Assembly (NCBI RefSeq): GCF_003932715.1
Contig: NZ_CP020700.1
Span: 5,726,501-5,790,500 of the forward strand
Length of the DNA: 64,000 nucleotides
Reading direction: 5' to 3'
From: Streptomyces tsukubensis
GTDB lineage: Bacteria; Actinomycetota; Actinomycetes; Streptomycetales; Streptomycetaceae
Position numbers and translations under genes: made by a program. The notes beneath the pieces were generated by a model. The model had not been told where the DNA came from and did no database searches. It saw nothing but the letters and a program-made list of their open reading frames with translations. Positions 1 to 8,854 of the stretch are shown here, one piece after another (position 1 is the stretch's first letter; every line of letters starts with the position of its first letter).

Positions 1-405
1 GTGGGCGGCGAGCGCCGGAGTCCGCTCCACGAGCCGGCGGCTCTCCGCGAACCGCCGCTCCCACACTCCGTCCATCCGTTCCAGTGCGGTGACCAGGGAC
101 CGGTGCAGTACGTCGAGGACCGGCCCGGCCAACTCTGCCTCCGCCAGCACGCCGAGGAACGCGTCCCAGAACTCCTTCTCCGGCGCCAGCGCCACGTCCT
201 CCTTGGAGGCGAAGTAGCGGAAGAAGGTCCGTTTGGAGATCTCCACCTCGTCGGTGAGGTCGTCCAGCGTCGTGTGCTCGAACCCGTCCCGCGTGTAGCG
301 CGCGAGCGCCGTCTCGACCAGGGCGCGCCGGGTGCGCAGCCGCTTGCGCTCGCGCAGCGGCAGCTCCCGCTCCGATGGCTCGGTCTGCTCGGTCGCCGTC
401 GTCAT
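1..405 (-). CDS. TetR family transcriptional regulator, 3' end cut by window edge
   Basis: Reading leftward from ATG at 403-405, the first 135 residues are visible and the gene runs off the window. Residues ~15-65 form a TetR N-terminal helix-turn-helix: a basic start (RERKRLRTRRAL), then the DDLTDEVEISKRTFFRYFASKED recognition region typical of the family, followed by the start of the ligand-binding helices. It is divergent from the MDR dehydrogenase at 516 with a 110-bp gap, so it probably represses that gene set; the ligand cannot be told. Family call is secure, target is inference. Confidence 0.9.
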   Translation of the reverse strand, partial: MTTATEQTEPSERELPLRERKRLRTRRALVETALARYTRDGFEHTTLDDLTDEVEISKRTFFRYFASKEDVALAPEKEFWDAFLGVLAEAELAGPVLDVLHRSLVTALERMDGVWERRFAESRRLVERTPALAAH

Positions 406-515
406 ACCGGCGAGTGTAGGCAGAAACGGCCGCCGGAATACGCCGGCCGAACCGCGCGTTTGCCTCTCATAGGCACATGCCACTGAGTGACATTTTTGGA
501 CTTACGGAGGACCCC
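406..515. promoter_or_regulatory. Divergent control region with candidate TetR operator
   Basis: This gap separates the TetR gene from the oxidoreductase genes. It holds an interrupted palindrome, TGCCT-ctcat-AGGCA at 461-475, and a related half site TAGGCA at 417-422. A ribosome binding site (ACGGAGG, 504-510) lies just before the ATG at 516. The palindrome as operator is inference from position and symmetry. Confidence 0.35.
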
Positions 516-1442
516 ATGCGCGCCCTGACCGTCGACCGCTCCGCCCCGGGGCAGCTGCGCCTCGCCGAAGCGCCCGACCCCGTTCCCGCGCCCCACCAGG
601 CCCTTGTCCGGGTCACGGCGATCTCGCCCAACCCGGCCGAGTTCCGCTACATCCTGCCCGCCGCGCCGGACGGCGCGGTGATCGGCTGGGACGCCGCCGG
701 GGTGGTCGAGCGGGCCGCCGCCGACGGTTCGGGGCCGGCCGCGGGCACCCCCGTCACCACCCTCGGCCTCAGCGAGGGCTGGGCGGAGCTGCGCGCCGTC
801 GACACCGCGCTGATCGGCACCGTCCCCGAGGGTGCCGACCTCGGCGTCATGAGCACCCTGCCCGTCTCCGCCGGGACCGCGCTGCGGGCCCTGCGCAGGC
901 TGGGTCCGCTCCTGGGCCGCCGGGTGCTGATCACCGGTGCCTCGGGCGCGGTCGGCCGCTTCGCCGTCCAGCTCGCCGCCCGGGGCGGCGCGCACATCAC
1001 CGCCGTCGCCCGGAAGCCGGAGTTGGCGGACGAGCTGCGCGCCCTGGGTGCCCATGAGGTCGTCACCGGTCCCGAGGCGGTCACCGCACCCGTGGACGGC
1101 GTTCTCGACCAGGTCGGCGGGCCCGGCCTCGCCGCCGCCTTCAACGCCCTGGGCGAGGGCGGCACGCTGGTCCTGACCGGCGCTGCCTCCGGTGCCGCGA
1201 CGGAGTTCCCGCCGGGCGCCCTGCTCGCCGACCCCGCCCGTCAGGACCGTTCGATCGTCACGTTCTTCGAGATGACCGGCGGCGGCATCGACCGCGATCT
1301 GACCTGGCTGGCCGCCGAGACGGCCGAGGGCAGGCTCCGTCCGCATATCGCCACGCGCGGCGACTGGACCGATGCGAGGGCCACCCTGGACGCCGTACGG
1401 GAGAGCCGTCTCGCCGGAAAGGCCGTCCTGGACCTGTCCTGA
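516..1442 (+). CDS. MDR-family zinc-type alcohol dehydrogenase / quinone oxidoreductase-like protein
   Basis: 308 residues, NAD(P)H-dependent oxidoreductase of the medium-chain dehydrogenase/reductase family. The N-terminal GroES-like half contains [18 protein letters not shown]; the Rossmann half has the glycine motif [18 protein letters not shown] near residues 140-157. Cysteine zinc ligands are absent, as in the quinone oxidoreductase branch. The start at 516 is chosen over an upstream in-frame ATG at 477 because ACGGAGG sits 6-12 bases before it. It is divergent from a TetR gene and followed by two more redox genes on the same strand; substrate unknown. Confidence 0.88.
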   Translation: MRALTVDRSAPGQLRLAEAPDPVPAPHQALVRVTAISPNPAEFRYILPAAPDGAVIGWDAAGVVERAAADGSGPAAGTPVTTLGLSEGWAELRAVDTALIGTVPEGADLGVMSTLPVSAGTALRALRRLGPLLGRRVLITGASGAVGRFAVQLAARGGAHITAVARKPELADELRALGAHEVVTGPEAVTAPVDGVLDQVGGPGLAAAFNALGEGGTLVLTGAASGAATEFPPGALLADPARQDRSIVTFFEMTGGGIDRDLTWLAAETAEGRLRPHIATRGDWTDARATLDAVRESRLAGKAVLDLS

Positions 1443-1507
1443 CGCGACCGGGACCCGGCCGCCCGTCCGACCGGGTCCCCGGACCCGGTCGGACACCCCG
1501 CACCGCC

Positions 1508-1608
1508 GAACAGCCACTGAAAAACCCCCAAACAAACCCCCAACAAGCCACTGACAAGCCCCCGACAAGCCCCTGGCAAACCACTGAACAGCCACTGACA
1601 CCACTGAA
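1508..1608. repeat. C/A-rich degenerate direct repeats between two oxidoreductase genes
   Basis: The stretch repeats variants of CAAGCCCCTGA/CAGCCACTGA. An exact 13-base copy, GAACAGCCACTGA, occurs at 1508-1520 and 1586-1598. The base composition (A and C, few G or T on this strand) is unlike the flanking genes. No function can be assigned; it is probably untranslated sequence between 1442 and the ATG at 1619. Confidence 0.55.
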
Positions 1609-1618
1609 AGAAACGGAA

Positions 1619-2614
1619 ATGAACAGCTCCACCGGAACCCCGCTCTCCGTCCTCGACCTCTCCCCGATCCGCAACGACGGGACGGCCGCCGAGGCCCTCG
1701 CGAACACCGTCGCGCTGGCCCGCGCCACCGAGGCGTACGGCTACCGCCGCTTCTGGATCTCCGAGCACCACAACACCCCGGCCATGGCGTCCTCCGCGAC
1801 GTCGATCATCATCGGCCAGGTCGCCGCGGCCACCGAGCGGATCAGCGTCGGCGCGGGCGGTGTCATGCTGCCCAACCACGCCCCGTACATCGTCGCCGAG
1901 CAGTTCGGCACCCTCGCCGCGTACCACCCCGGCCGGATCGACCTCGGTCTCGGCCGCGCCCCGGGCACCGACCCCTGGACCACCCGTGCCCTGCGGCGCG
2001 AGCACCAGAGCGGCGCCGACTTCCCCGAGCTGACCGCCGAACTCCGCGGCTACCTCGCCCCCGGCAGCGCCGAGCGCAAGGTCCGTGCCATCCCCGGCGA
2101 GGGCTCCGGCGTGCCCGTCTTCATCCTGGGCTCCAGCACCTTCGGCGCGGCCCTCGCCGCCCGCGAGGGGCTGCCGTTCGTCTTCGCCTCCCACTTCTCG
2201 CCCGACCAGCTTCTGCCCGCGCTGGAGCTGTACCGGGCCGGATTCCGCCCCTCGGCCACCCTGGCGAAGCCGTACGCGATCGTCGCCGCGAACGCCGTCG
2301 TGGCCGACACCGAGCGCGAAGCGGTACGGATCTTCAGCTCGTTGCAGCAGAAGTTCCTCACCCACTTCCGCGGCGGTATGGAGTTCCGCCCGCCGGTGGA
2401 CGACATCGACGCGCTCTGGTCGCCCCAGGAGGCGCAGACGGTGAACGCCATGCTGGCCGAGTCGTACGTCGGCACTCCGGACACCGTCCGCCGCGGCCTG
2501 GAGGCCCTGGCCGGCCGCACCGGCGCCGACGAGCTCATGATCCTCAGCGAGGCATGGGACTTCGACGCCCGGCTGCGCTCGTACGAACTGCTCGCCAAGG
2601 CCTGGACCCTCTGA
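1619..2614 (+). CDS. LLM-class flavin-dependent oxidoreductase (luciferase-like)
   Basis: 331 residues, full length for a bacterial luciferase-like monooxygenase using reduced flavin. The N-terminus [19 protein letters not shown] and the block [13 protein letters not shown] (residues ~40-52) are hallmarks of the family, as is the [14 protein letters not shown] segment near residue 103. GAAAGAAACGGAA precedes the ATG. It lies between an MDR dehydrogenase and an Old Yellow Enzyme homologue in the same orientation, suggesting a redox operon under the TetR regulator. Substrate cannot be inferred. Confidence 0.9.
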   Translation: MNSSTGTPLSVLDLSPIRNDGTAAEALANTVALARATEAYGYRRFWISEHHNTPAMASSATSIIIGQVAAATERISVGAGGVMLPNHAPYIVAEQFGTLAAYHPGRIDLGLGRAPGTDPWTTRALRREHQSGADFPELTAELRGYLAPGSAERKVRAIPGEGSGVPVFILGSSTFGAALAAREGLPFVFASHFSPDQLLPALELYRAGFRPSATLAKPYAIVAANAVVADTEREAVRIFSSLQQKFLTHFRGGMEFRPPVDDIDALWSPQEAQTVNAMLAESYVGTPDTVRRGLEALAGRTGADELMILSEAWDFDARLRSYELLAKAWTL

Positions 2615-2677
2615 CCCATCGCCGCCGTACGGCAGCCGTACCACCACCGCACCGCCGTCTCACGAAAGGACACTCCC

Positions 2678-3775
2678 GTGCACGCCCCCGCCGCCCTCTT
2701 CGAGCCCACCCGGCTCGGTGACCTCACCCTGCCCAACCGCATGGTCATGGCCCCGATGAGCCGGGCCCGCGCGGAGGCCGACGGGACGCCGAGCGCGCTG
2801 ATGGCGCACTACTACACCCAGCGCGCCACGGCCGGGCTGATCGTCGCCGAGGGCACCCACCCGGCCGCGGCCGGGGCCATCGGCCCCGATGCGCCCGGTC
2901 TGTTCACCGACGCCCACCAGGACGGCTGGGCGCGGGTCGCGGACGGGGTCCACGCGGCGGGCGGGCGCGTCTTCCTCCAGCTCATGCACGCGGGCCGGCT
3001 GGCGCACCCGGACTTCCTGCCCGAGGGCGTCCGGCCGGTCGCCCCCTCGGCCGTGGCCGCCGGCACCCTCGTCCACACCCCCGGCGGCCGGGTGCCCGCC
3101 GTCACCCCGGACGTCCTCACCGAGGACGCGATCGGGGAGCTGATCGACGACTTCGTCCACGCCGCCTGCCGGGCGGTGGCCGCCGGACTCGACGGAGTCG
3201 AGATCCACGCCGCCAACGGCTATCTGCTCCACCAGTTCCTCGCGGAGAACGCCAACCTCCGCACCGACGGCTGGGGCGGCGACACCGAGGGCCGTATCCG
3301 GCTCACCGTCGCGATCACCCGCGCGGTGGCCGAAACCGTCGGCCCGCACCGGGTCGGCGTACGGATCTCCCCGTCCAACCCCTTCGGGGGCCTCGACGAG
3401 AGCGACCCGTACGGCACCTACACGGCCCTCGTCCGCGCGCTCGCACCGCTGGGGATCGCCTATCTCCACCACGGCGAAACGGGTACGGAACTCGACCCGG
3501 CGATCCGGGAGCTGTGGCCCACGGCACTCATGGTCACCCCCCTCCCGGCGGACCGGGACAAGCCGGAGGCCGCCGCCGACGCCCTCGCCCGGGGCGCGGA
3601 TCTGGTCTCCTTCGGCCGGGACTTCCTCGCCAACCCGGACCTGGTCACCCGCTGCCGTATCGGCGCCGGTCTCAACGAGGTCCGGCCGAAGGGTTTCTAC
3701 GGCGGCGGGGAGGCGGGCTACACCGACTACCCGTCCCTGGACCCGGTGCACCCGGATCCGGTCACCCGCCACTGA
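2678..3775 (+). CDS. Alkene reductase of the Old Yellow Enzyme family (NemA-like)
   Basis: 365 residues, FMN-dependent NADPH oxidoreductase of the N-ethylmaleimide reductase branch. N-terminus LFEPTRLGDLTLPNRMVMAPMSRARA binds FMN; DGVEIHAANGYLLHQFL (~residues 170-186) carries the active-site HxxN pair, and DLVSFGRDFLANPDLV the C-terminal phosphate-binding part. GTG start preceded by GAAAGGA. It is the last gene of the redox set and is followed by a strong hairpin at 3810-3840. Confidence 0.93.
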   Translation: MHAPAALFEPTRLGDLTLPNRMVMAPMSRARAEADGTPSALMAHYYTQRATAGLIVAEGTHPAAAGAIGPDAPGLFTDAHQDGWARVADGVHAAGGRVFLQLMHAGRLAHPDFLPEGVRPVAPSAVAAGTLVHTPGGRVPAVTPDVLTEDAIGELIDDFVHAACRAVAAGLDGVEIHAANGYLLHQFLAENANLRTDGWGGDTEGRIRLTVAITRAVAETVGPHRVGVRISPSNPFGGLDESDPYGTYTALVRALAPLGIAYLHHGETGTELDPAIRELWPTALMVTPLPADRDKPEAAADALARGADLVSFGRDFLANPDLVTRCRIGAGLNEVRPKGFYGGGEAGYTDYPSLDPVHPDPVTRH

Positions 3776-3809
3776 CCCCGACAACACCCGGCCACCCGGC
3801 CGCCCAGGC

Positions 3810-3840
3810 CGACGGGCCGGTGCATCGCACCGGCCCGTCG
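3810..3840. terminator. Hairpin terminator between convergent genes
   Basis: A perfect 14-bp stem (CGACGGGCCGGTGC at 3810-3823, its complement at 3827-3840) encloses a 3-base loop. It lies between the 3' ends of the OYE gene and the convergent surface-protein gene, so it can stop both. There is no T-run, as is usual for Streptomyces terminators. Confidence 0.75.
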
Positions 3841-3896
3841 GGTGTCACTGGCACTTCTTGCTGTCTCCGGTGTCGGCGTTGTCAGCGTTGTTGGCG

Positions 3897-6413
3897 TTAT
3901 GAGCGGTTTCGTGCTGCGCGCCGCTGACGGGCGACGACGACCGCGGTCGCACCCGCACCGAGCAGTACGGCGGCGAGGGCGAGAATGCCTCCGACACCGG
4001 CCATACCGGTCTGGCCGAGGGAACCCTTCGGCGGACGTCCGGACGGTGCCGGGTTGTTGGGTGCCGTCGGCTGAGACGCGGTCGGTGTCGGAGACGGCGT
4101 CGGCGTCGGGGACGGGGATGCGGTCGGTGTCGGTGTCGGCTTCACCGGCTCCGGGATGTGCACACCGGCGTCGATCGTGTGATCGACCCCTCCCGGCGTG
4201 GCCGGCGCGGTGACCGGGGCGTACCCGTTGCACAGCCGGCCGGTGGTCGGCGGGGTCACATTGGAGTCGTGCACCCGGTCGTCACCGGCGCGCGGCAGAG
4301 TGAACCGCAGGTCGGTGGCGTCCGGCCGGCCCGGCACCTTGCTGGTGTCCGCCGTACACACGTCGAACTGCACGGTGTACTTGGCGCCCGGGGTCAGCGT
4401 GTAGTCCGCGCCGACCCCGCCGAAGTAGTACTCGCCTGCGGCATCGGTCGTGGTCGTGGCGACCTTCTCGCCCTCGGCGTCCAGCAGGTTGATCGTCGCA
4501 TCCGGCAGCAGCACGTGCCCCGGATCCTGGAGGCCGTTGCGGTCGCCGTCGTACCAGACCACGTTGCCGATCTGGATCGGCGCGTTCGCCGCGGCGTACG
4601 CGATGTCACCGAGGCCACCTGCCTTGCCGAACCCGTTCTGGTTCGGCCCGACGAACTCGTACGCGTTGTTGACCGGGTCGTTGCCGGGGCCCAGACCGGT
4701 GGCGACGTTGTAGTAGCCGGTTCCGTTGGTGATGACCCGGCCGGTCGGGTCCATCTGGGTGCTGACGATCCACTGCTGCTGCGGGATGTACGCGACCGAC
4801 CCCAGCGCCGACTCCTGGTGCGGCCCGGGCCGGGTCGCGGAGCCGCCGTTCGGGAAGAAGTCACCCGGGAAGTACTCGACGACACTGCCGGGCTGCACCC
4901 CGTCGAGTCTCGGATCCGTGGCATGGTCGGGGCAGATTCCGGTGCCCTCCCAGTCGTACCCGCCGGTGGGCTTGGCGCAGGCCATGTTGATGTCACCGCC
5001 GGACATACCGTTCTGCGGTGTGTCCCGGCCCGGCCTCGGGTCCAGCCCGCCCCAGCTCACGACGTCCATGAACCGGTCACGGAAGCCGAGGATCAGCGAT
5101 CCGTCGCGGGCGAAGGCCATACTCGCCAGCGCCGGCTGCGGATAGATCATCGGACCGCCGGCGCTGAAGCTGTCCCAGTCCTCCAGATCGGTGTTCCACG
5201 GGTTCCAGTACTTGCCCTGCTCCTCCGGGCGGCCGGTGAGCACACTCCCGCGCTCGAAGTCCAGCCGCTGGGACAGCACGGTGGTGAAGTCCTCGCCGTC
5301 GTACGTGGCGACGACTGCCTTCAGATCCGCACGCTTCTGTGTGCTCTCCGCGCTGCACACACCACCGACGTACAGCTTGCCGTCGTGGGCGGCCACGCTG
5401 AACGGACGCCAGTCCCCGGCCGACGTGCAGCCGGGATCGGGGATCGGTACGGTCTTCAGGGGCGCCGAGGCCGTGGCCCCGGTCGCGTCGAAGCCGACCA
5501 GGCTACGGGTGAGCAGGTTCACCGCCCACAGGGTCGAGCCGTCCTCCGTCAGGGCCAGGCCGCCGATGCTCTCCTTGCCCGGTGCATCGGTGAACCCGGC
5601 GTCCTTGATCAGGTTGCCGGTGTCGTGCGCTGTCTGCGCGGCGCCCGGGACCGTCGCGAACAGCTTCGGGGCACGCCCGCCGTCGGCCGGCGTGATGTAG
5701 ATCGCGTTGCCGCCCTTGGGTCCGTACTCGGTGAACCGCCGGGCGAACGCCGACTGGAACAGCTGCTTGCGGTACCGGTCGTAGGCCAGCCCGTAGGTCG
5801 TACCCACCTGGTCCTGGGTGTTGAGAACCTCCGGGCACGCCTCCTGCGCGGGACAGGTGCCCCGGGCATCCGTTCCGAAGGCCACCAGCGCCCGGGTGTC
5901 CGTCCCGCCCGCACCGCTCTGGATCGGTACGAAATACCGGGATTCGGGCAGTGTGTAGTCGGCCGGGTTCCAGACCCCGGTGGTCACCGAGTCGTCCTGG
6001 CCGTCCGAGACGTCCACGAACGAGGTGAAGCTGTCGAAGTGGTTCGGCGCGGTCGAGGCGGGCGCCGCCCGCAGATGGTCACGGTAGGTTTCCGGGATGG
6101 TGACGTCGACCCGGTACCGGCCGCCGGTCAGTTCGTTCGACGGCGGGACGACGACCTTTCCGGTGACGTCCGTGACACCGGTGACACGGTTGCCCGCGGG
6201 GTCGGTGACGGCGACCCGCATTCCCCGCTGGGGCACGTCCATGGTCGCGTTGATCACGCCGGTGCCGAAGAAGTCCCGCAGTACCTCGACGGTCAGCGTG
6301 CCGTCGGGGGCCGCCGCTCCGGCCTGTCCCGCGCTGGTCAGGACCACACCCGCGCCGCCCCCTGCCAGGAGCACGCCGGACAACCCCAACCTCAGTAGTA
6401 CACCTAATCGCAT
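3897..6413 (-). CDS. Secreted SdrD B-like surface protein with sortase-type tail
   Basis: 838 residues. A signal peptide (hydrophobic residues ~5-33) is followed by a large extracellular region with repeated beta-type segments. An SdrD B-like domain near residues ~610-710 is recognisable from NVVWYDGDRNGLQDPG and DAAGEYYFGG. A Pro/Thr/Ser-rich spacer follows, then SLGQTG, a hydrophobic helix (~20 residues) and ARQRRAARNRS. That order (LxxTG-like motif, membrane helix, basic tail) fits sortase anchoring to the wall, though the motif is not a textbook LPxTG/LAxTG. AAAGGAG precedes the ATG at 6413. Role in adhesion or wall structure is inference. Confidence 0.85.
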   Translation of the reverse strand: MRLGVLLRLGLSGVLLAGGGAGVVLTSAGQAGAAAPDGTLTVEVLRDFFGTGVINATMDVPQRGMRVAVTDPAGNRVTGVTDVTGKVVVPPSNELTGGRYRVDVTIPETYRDHLRAAPASTAPNHFDSFTSFVDVSDGQDDSVTTGVWNPADYTLPESRYFVPIQSGAGGTDTRALVAFGTDARGTCPAQEACPEVLNTQDQVGTTYGLAYDRYRKQLFQSAFARRFTEYGPKGGNAIYITPADGGRAPKLFATVPGAAQTAHDTGNLIKDAGFTDAPGKESIGGLALTEDGSTLWAVNLLTRSLVGFDATGATASAPLKTVPIPDPGCTSAGDWRPFSVAAHDGKLYVGGVCSAESTQKRADLKAVVATYDGEDFTTVLSQRLDFERGSVLTGRPEEQGKYWNPWNTDLEDWDSFSAGGPMIYPQPALASMAFARDGSLILGFRDRFMDVVSWGGLDPRPGRDTPQNGMSGGDINMACAKPTGGYDWEGTGICPDHATDPRLDGVQPGSVVEYFPGDFFPNGGSATRPGPHQESALGSVAYIPQQQWIVSTQMDPTGRVITNGTGYYNVATGLGPGNDPVNNAYEFVGPNQNGFGKAGGLGDIAYAAANAPIQIGNVVWYDGDRNGLQDPGHVLLPDATINLLDAEGEKVATTTTDAAGEYYFGGVGADYTLTPGAKYTVQFDVCTADTSKVPGRPDATDLRFTLPRAGDDRVHDSNVTPPTTGRLCNGYAPVTAPATPGGVDHTIDAGVHIPEPVKPTPTPTASPSPTPTPSPTPTASQPTAPNNPAPSGRPPKGSLGQTGMAGVGGILALAAVLLGAGATAVVVARQRRAARNRS

Positions 6414-6547
6414 AGCGCTCCTTTACCTCGCCACAAGCACACACAAATCCAACAACTCCCCCGCAGAGACTACAGTTGACGGCGCGTCATGTCCGGCGCC
6501 TGCGGAGTTTGACGCCGCCTCCGCGAGAGCTGTTACCATCGCGCCGC

Positions 6548-7399
6548 GTGCGGAGCATACGGAGCAGCAGAGCGCGGGACGCCGGTACCAAGCGGCGTCT
6601 CCCGGGGCGCGAGACGACGGCCCGGCGTCGCCGATGGTCACGATTAGGCCTGGCAGCGGCCGTCGTCATCGGTATCGCGACTGCCGCGACCGGCGCCTTC
6701 TTCCTCCTCGGCGACGACGATGACCCCGCCTCCCCGCGGGCGTTGACCTCGGACGAGGTGAACCGGCTGGCGGTCACGCGGTTCCTCAACTACCAGGCGG
6801 GCGGCCGGGCCGTGACGATCACCGTGCCGAACGTCGCCGGAGGGCTGGTCATCACCGGATCCATCGACTACCGCACCCATACGGGTTACGGAGTGGTGCG
6901 CGGGACCGGGCGCGATGCGTCCAGCGACGGACTGATCCGGTGGACGGCCGGCACCGTCCTCGTCCGCCCCATGGCGAAACCCCCGGCAGCCGCACCGGCG
7001 AAGCCGCCCGCGTCCGGCTGGTACACCCGTCCGCTGCGGACGTCCGGCATGACCCTGGACAGCGCGCTGGCCATCGCGCTCGACCTCGGCAGCAACCGGC
7101 CGGACAATTCCGCGCTGCTGCCGCAGAACGGAGCCGCCTGGGTCGGACGGGAGCGGGTGCGCGGCCACCGTACGGACATCATGAAGGGGCCGCGTGCCAG
7201 TGCCACGGCCAGTGCCGGCCCCGGAACGGGCACCCGTACGTCACAGACCGTGCGCTACTGGATCGGCTCGGACGGCACCATGTACCGGGTCGAGATCGGT
7301 ATCGCCTCCGCGCCGCGGCCCGTGGTCCTCGATTTCGACACCAGGGCGTACGTCCCCGTCCAGCCGCTCCCCGGAGCCGCACCGACGCCGCAGCCCTAG
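6548..7399 (+). CDS. Hypothetical single-pass membrane protein
   Basis: About 283 residues from the GTG at 6548; longer in-frame starts back to 6476 exist and no clear ribosome binding site decides. A basic N-terminus (RRRRWSRLG) leads into one transmembrane helix (LAAAVVIGIATAATGAFFLL), then an exported domain of ~230 residues without known motifs. The exported part resembles lipid- or ligand-carrier folds only in a general way (alternating beta strands); no name is justified. Divergent from the surface protein, convergent with the beta-helix lipoprotein. Confidence 0.7.
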   Translation: MRSIRSSRARDAGTKRRLPGRETTARRRRWSRLGLAAAVVIGIATAATGAFFLLGDDDDPASPRALTSDEVNRLAVTRFLNYQAGGRAVTITVPNVAGGLVITGSIDYRTHTGYGVVRGTGRDASSDGLIRWTAGTVLVRPMAKPPAAAPAKPPASGWYTRPLRTSGMTLDSALAIALDLGSNRPDNSALLPQNGAAWVGRERVRGHRTDIMKGPRASATASAGPGTGTRTSQTVRYWIGSDGTMYRVEIGIASAPRPVVLDFDTRAYVPVQPLPGAAPTPQP

Positions 7400-7406
7400 C
7401 GGCCGC

Positions 7407-8747
7407 TCATGGGGTCCGGACCCGCGCACCGTTGGCGAGCAGTGACGGCGACGGCAGTGCGATGTCCGCGACGACCGGCAGCGCAGGAACCTCCGGTACG
7501 ACGGTGGCACCGGCCGTGCCCGCCCCCGGGAACTCCGGCTGGGGGCCGGGTGCGGCCACCTCGGTGAAGGGGATGCCCGGGGGCGCCGCCGGGCGCCGCC
7601 AGCTGCCGAAGGGCGTGGGTGAGGTGGCGGGAACCGGGCAGGACGCGCTGGACGCGAGCCCCGCCGGTACGGTCGTCCGGAGTTTGTTCCCCTCCAGGCA
7701 GTTGCCCTGTCCCCGGGTGGCGGTGGGGAACGTCCAGCCGATGTCGACACCGTTGGCGGTGAAGGTGTTGTCCGTGATCCGGTTGCGGTCCGCCGTCAGA
7801 TCGGCGGTCGCCGTGATCACCAGCCCGGCGTTGGTGTGGCCGGTGACCCGGTTGCGGATGAACCGGTTGTCGCTGCCGCCGTCGACGCCGATGCCGATAC
7901 CCCAGCCGCCGTCGGCCTGTTCGGGGGTCTGCCGCTGCTGGTTGTCCGCGATCAGGTTCCCCGCGATGACGGCGTCGCGCTGCGGGAGCAGCTTCTCCTG
8001 GTGGTCGGAGCTGGTGGTCAGTCCGACACGGTTGCCGACCAGACGGTTGCCGACCACATACATGTCTCCGCCGGCATTGGTGCCCTCGTAACCGACCGCA
8101 TTGAGTTCGGAGACGTTGTCCCGCACCACGATCCGGCACGGCTTGCACTGGCCCACGTAGATGCCCGAATCGGCCCCGCCGGAGGTGTAGGAGCGTTCGA
8201 CGACACCGTTCTGCGCGGAGAACGCGTAGATGCCGTAGAGGCCGTTGCGGGTCGCCGTCACATGCGACACCAGGAACGACTTCAGCAGGTTGACGGGTTC
8301 GTCGCCGGTGTCGTAGCCGCCGCTGCCCGGCAGTCCGGTGACCGCCGCTGCCGAACCGGTGACCAGCACTCCGTTGTGCGTGTTGTTCCGCACGGTCAGA
8401 TTCTCCACGGCCACCCCGGGCGCCGTGACGACCACGCCGTTCGGTCGCCGCACCTGCCCGTCGATGACCACCCCGGCCCGGGATTCGCCCCGCAGGGTGA
8501 CGCGCTCCGTGTCGATCCGTACCGACTCGCGATATACGCCCGGAGCCACCAGCACCAGGTCACCGGGGCGGGCCAGGGACACCGCGGCCGAGATCGTCGG
8601 GGCGTCACCGGGCACCCGGATCGTCACCCGCGAGCCGTCCGGCCGTTTGCCCTCGCCCGATGCGTCGCCACCACCGTCGCTGCAGCCGGTCACCAGCGCC
8701 AGGGCGCCCAGGGCGGCCGCCGTCATGCGAAGAGCCAATCGAGACAT
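7407..8747 (-). CDS. Right-handed beta-helix lipoprotein
   Basis: 446 residues from the ATG at 8747, chosen over an upstream TTG/ATG because it directly begins a lipoprotein signal (MSRLALRMTAAALGALALVTGC, lipobox LVTGC). The mature protein opens with PGDAPTISAAVSLARPGD and PGVYRESV, the classic start of parallel beta-helix (pectate-lyase/NosD-like) proteins, followed by many short repeats with Asn-Asn ladders (e.g. VRNNTHNGVLV, IRNRVTGHTNAGLVI). Likely a surface polysaccharide-binding or -modifying lipoprotein; catalytic residues cannot be picked out. Confidence 0.85.
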   Translation of the reverse strand: MSRLALRMTAAALGALALVTGCSDGGGDASGEGKRPDGSRVTIRVPGDAPTISAAVSLARPGDLVLVAPGVYRESVRIDTERVTLRGESRAGVVIDGQVRRPNGVVVTAPGVAVENLTVRNNTHNGVLVTGSAAAVTGLPGSGGYDTGDEPVNLLKSFLVSHVTATRNGLYGIYAFSAQNGVVERSYTSGGADSGIYVGQCKPCRIVVRDNVSELNAVGYEGTNAGGDMYVVGNRLVGNRVGLTTSSDHQEKLLPQRDAVIAGNLIADNQQRQTPEQADGGWGIGIGVDGGSDNRFIRNRVTGHTNAGLVITATADLTADRNRITDNTFTANGVDIGWTFPTATRGQGNCLEGNKLRTTVPAGLASSASCPVPATSPTPFGSWRRPAAPPGIPFTEVAAPGPQPEFPGAGTAGATVVPEVPALPVVADIALPSPSLLANGARVRTP

Positions 8748-8854
8748 GATCCCAGTCTGACACGGCGTCATGCCGCCCGCTGGAAGGTCGAACTCCCTGT
8801 CGCCGTACGAAGGTTGGGCGACGGGGGCGGACCGGGTATGGCACTGTACCCCTC

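Noticed and set aside
1508-1608. Short tandem repeats as operator array
   Set aside because: Units are degenerate and lie between two same-strand genes; no symmetry that would suggest protein binding.
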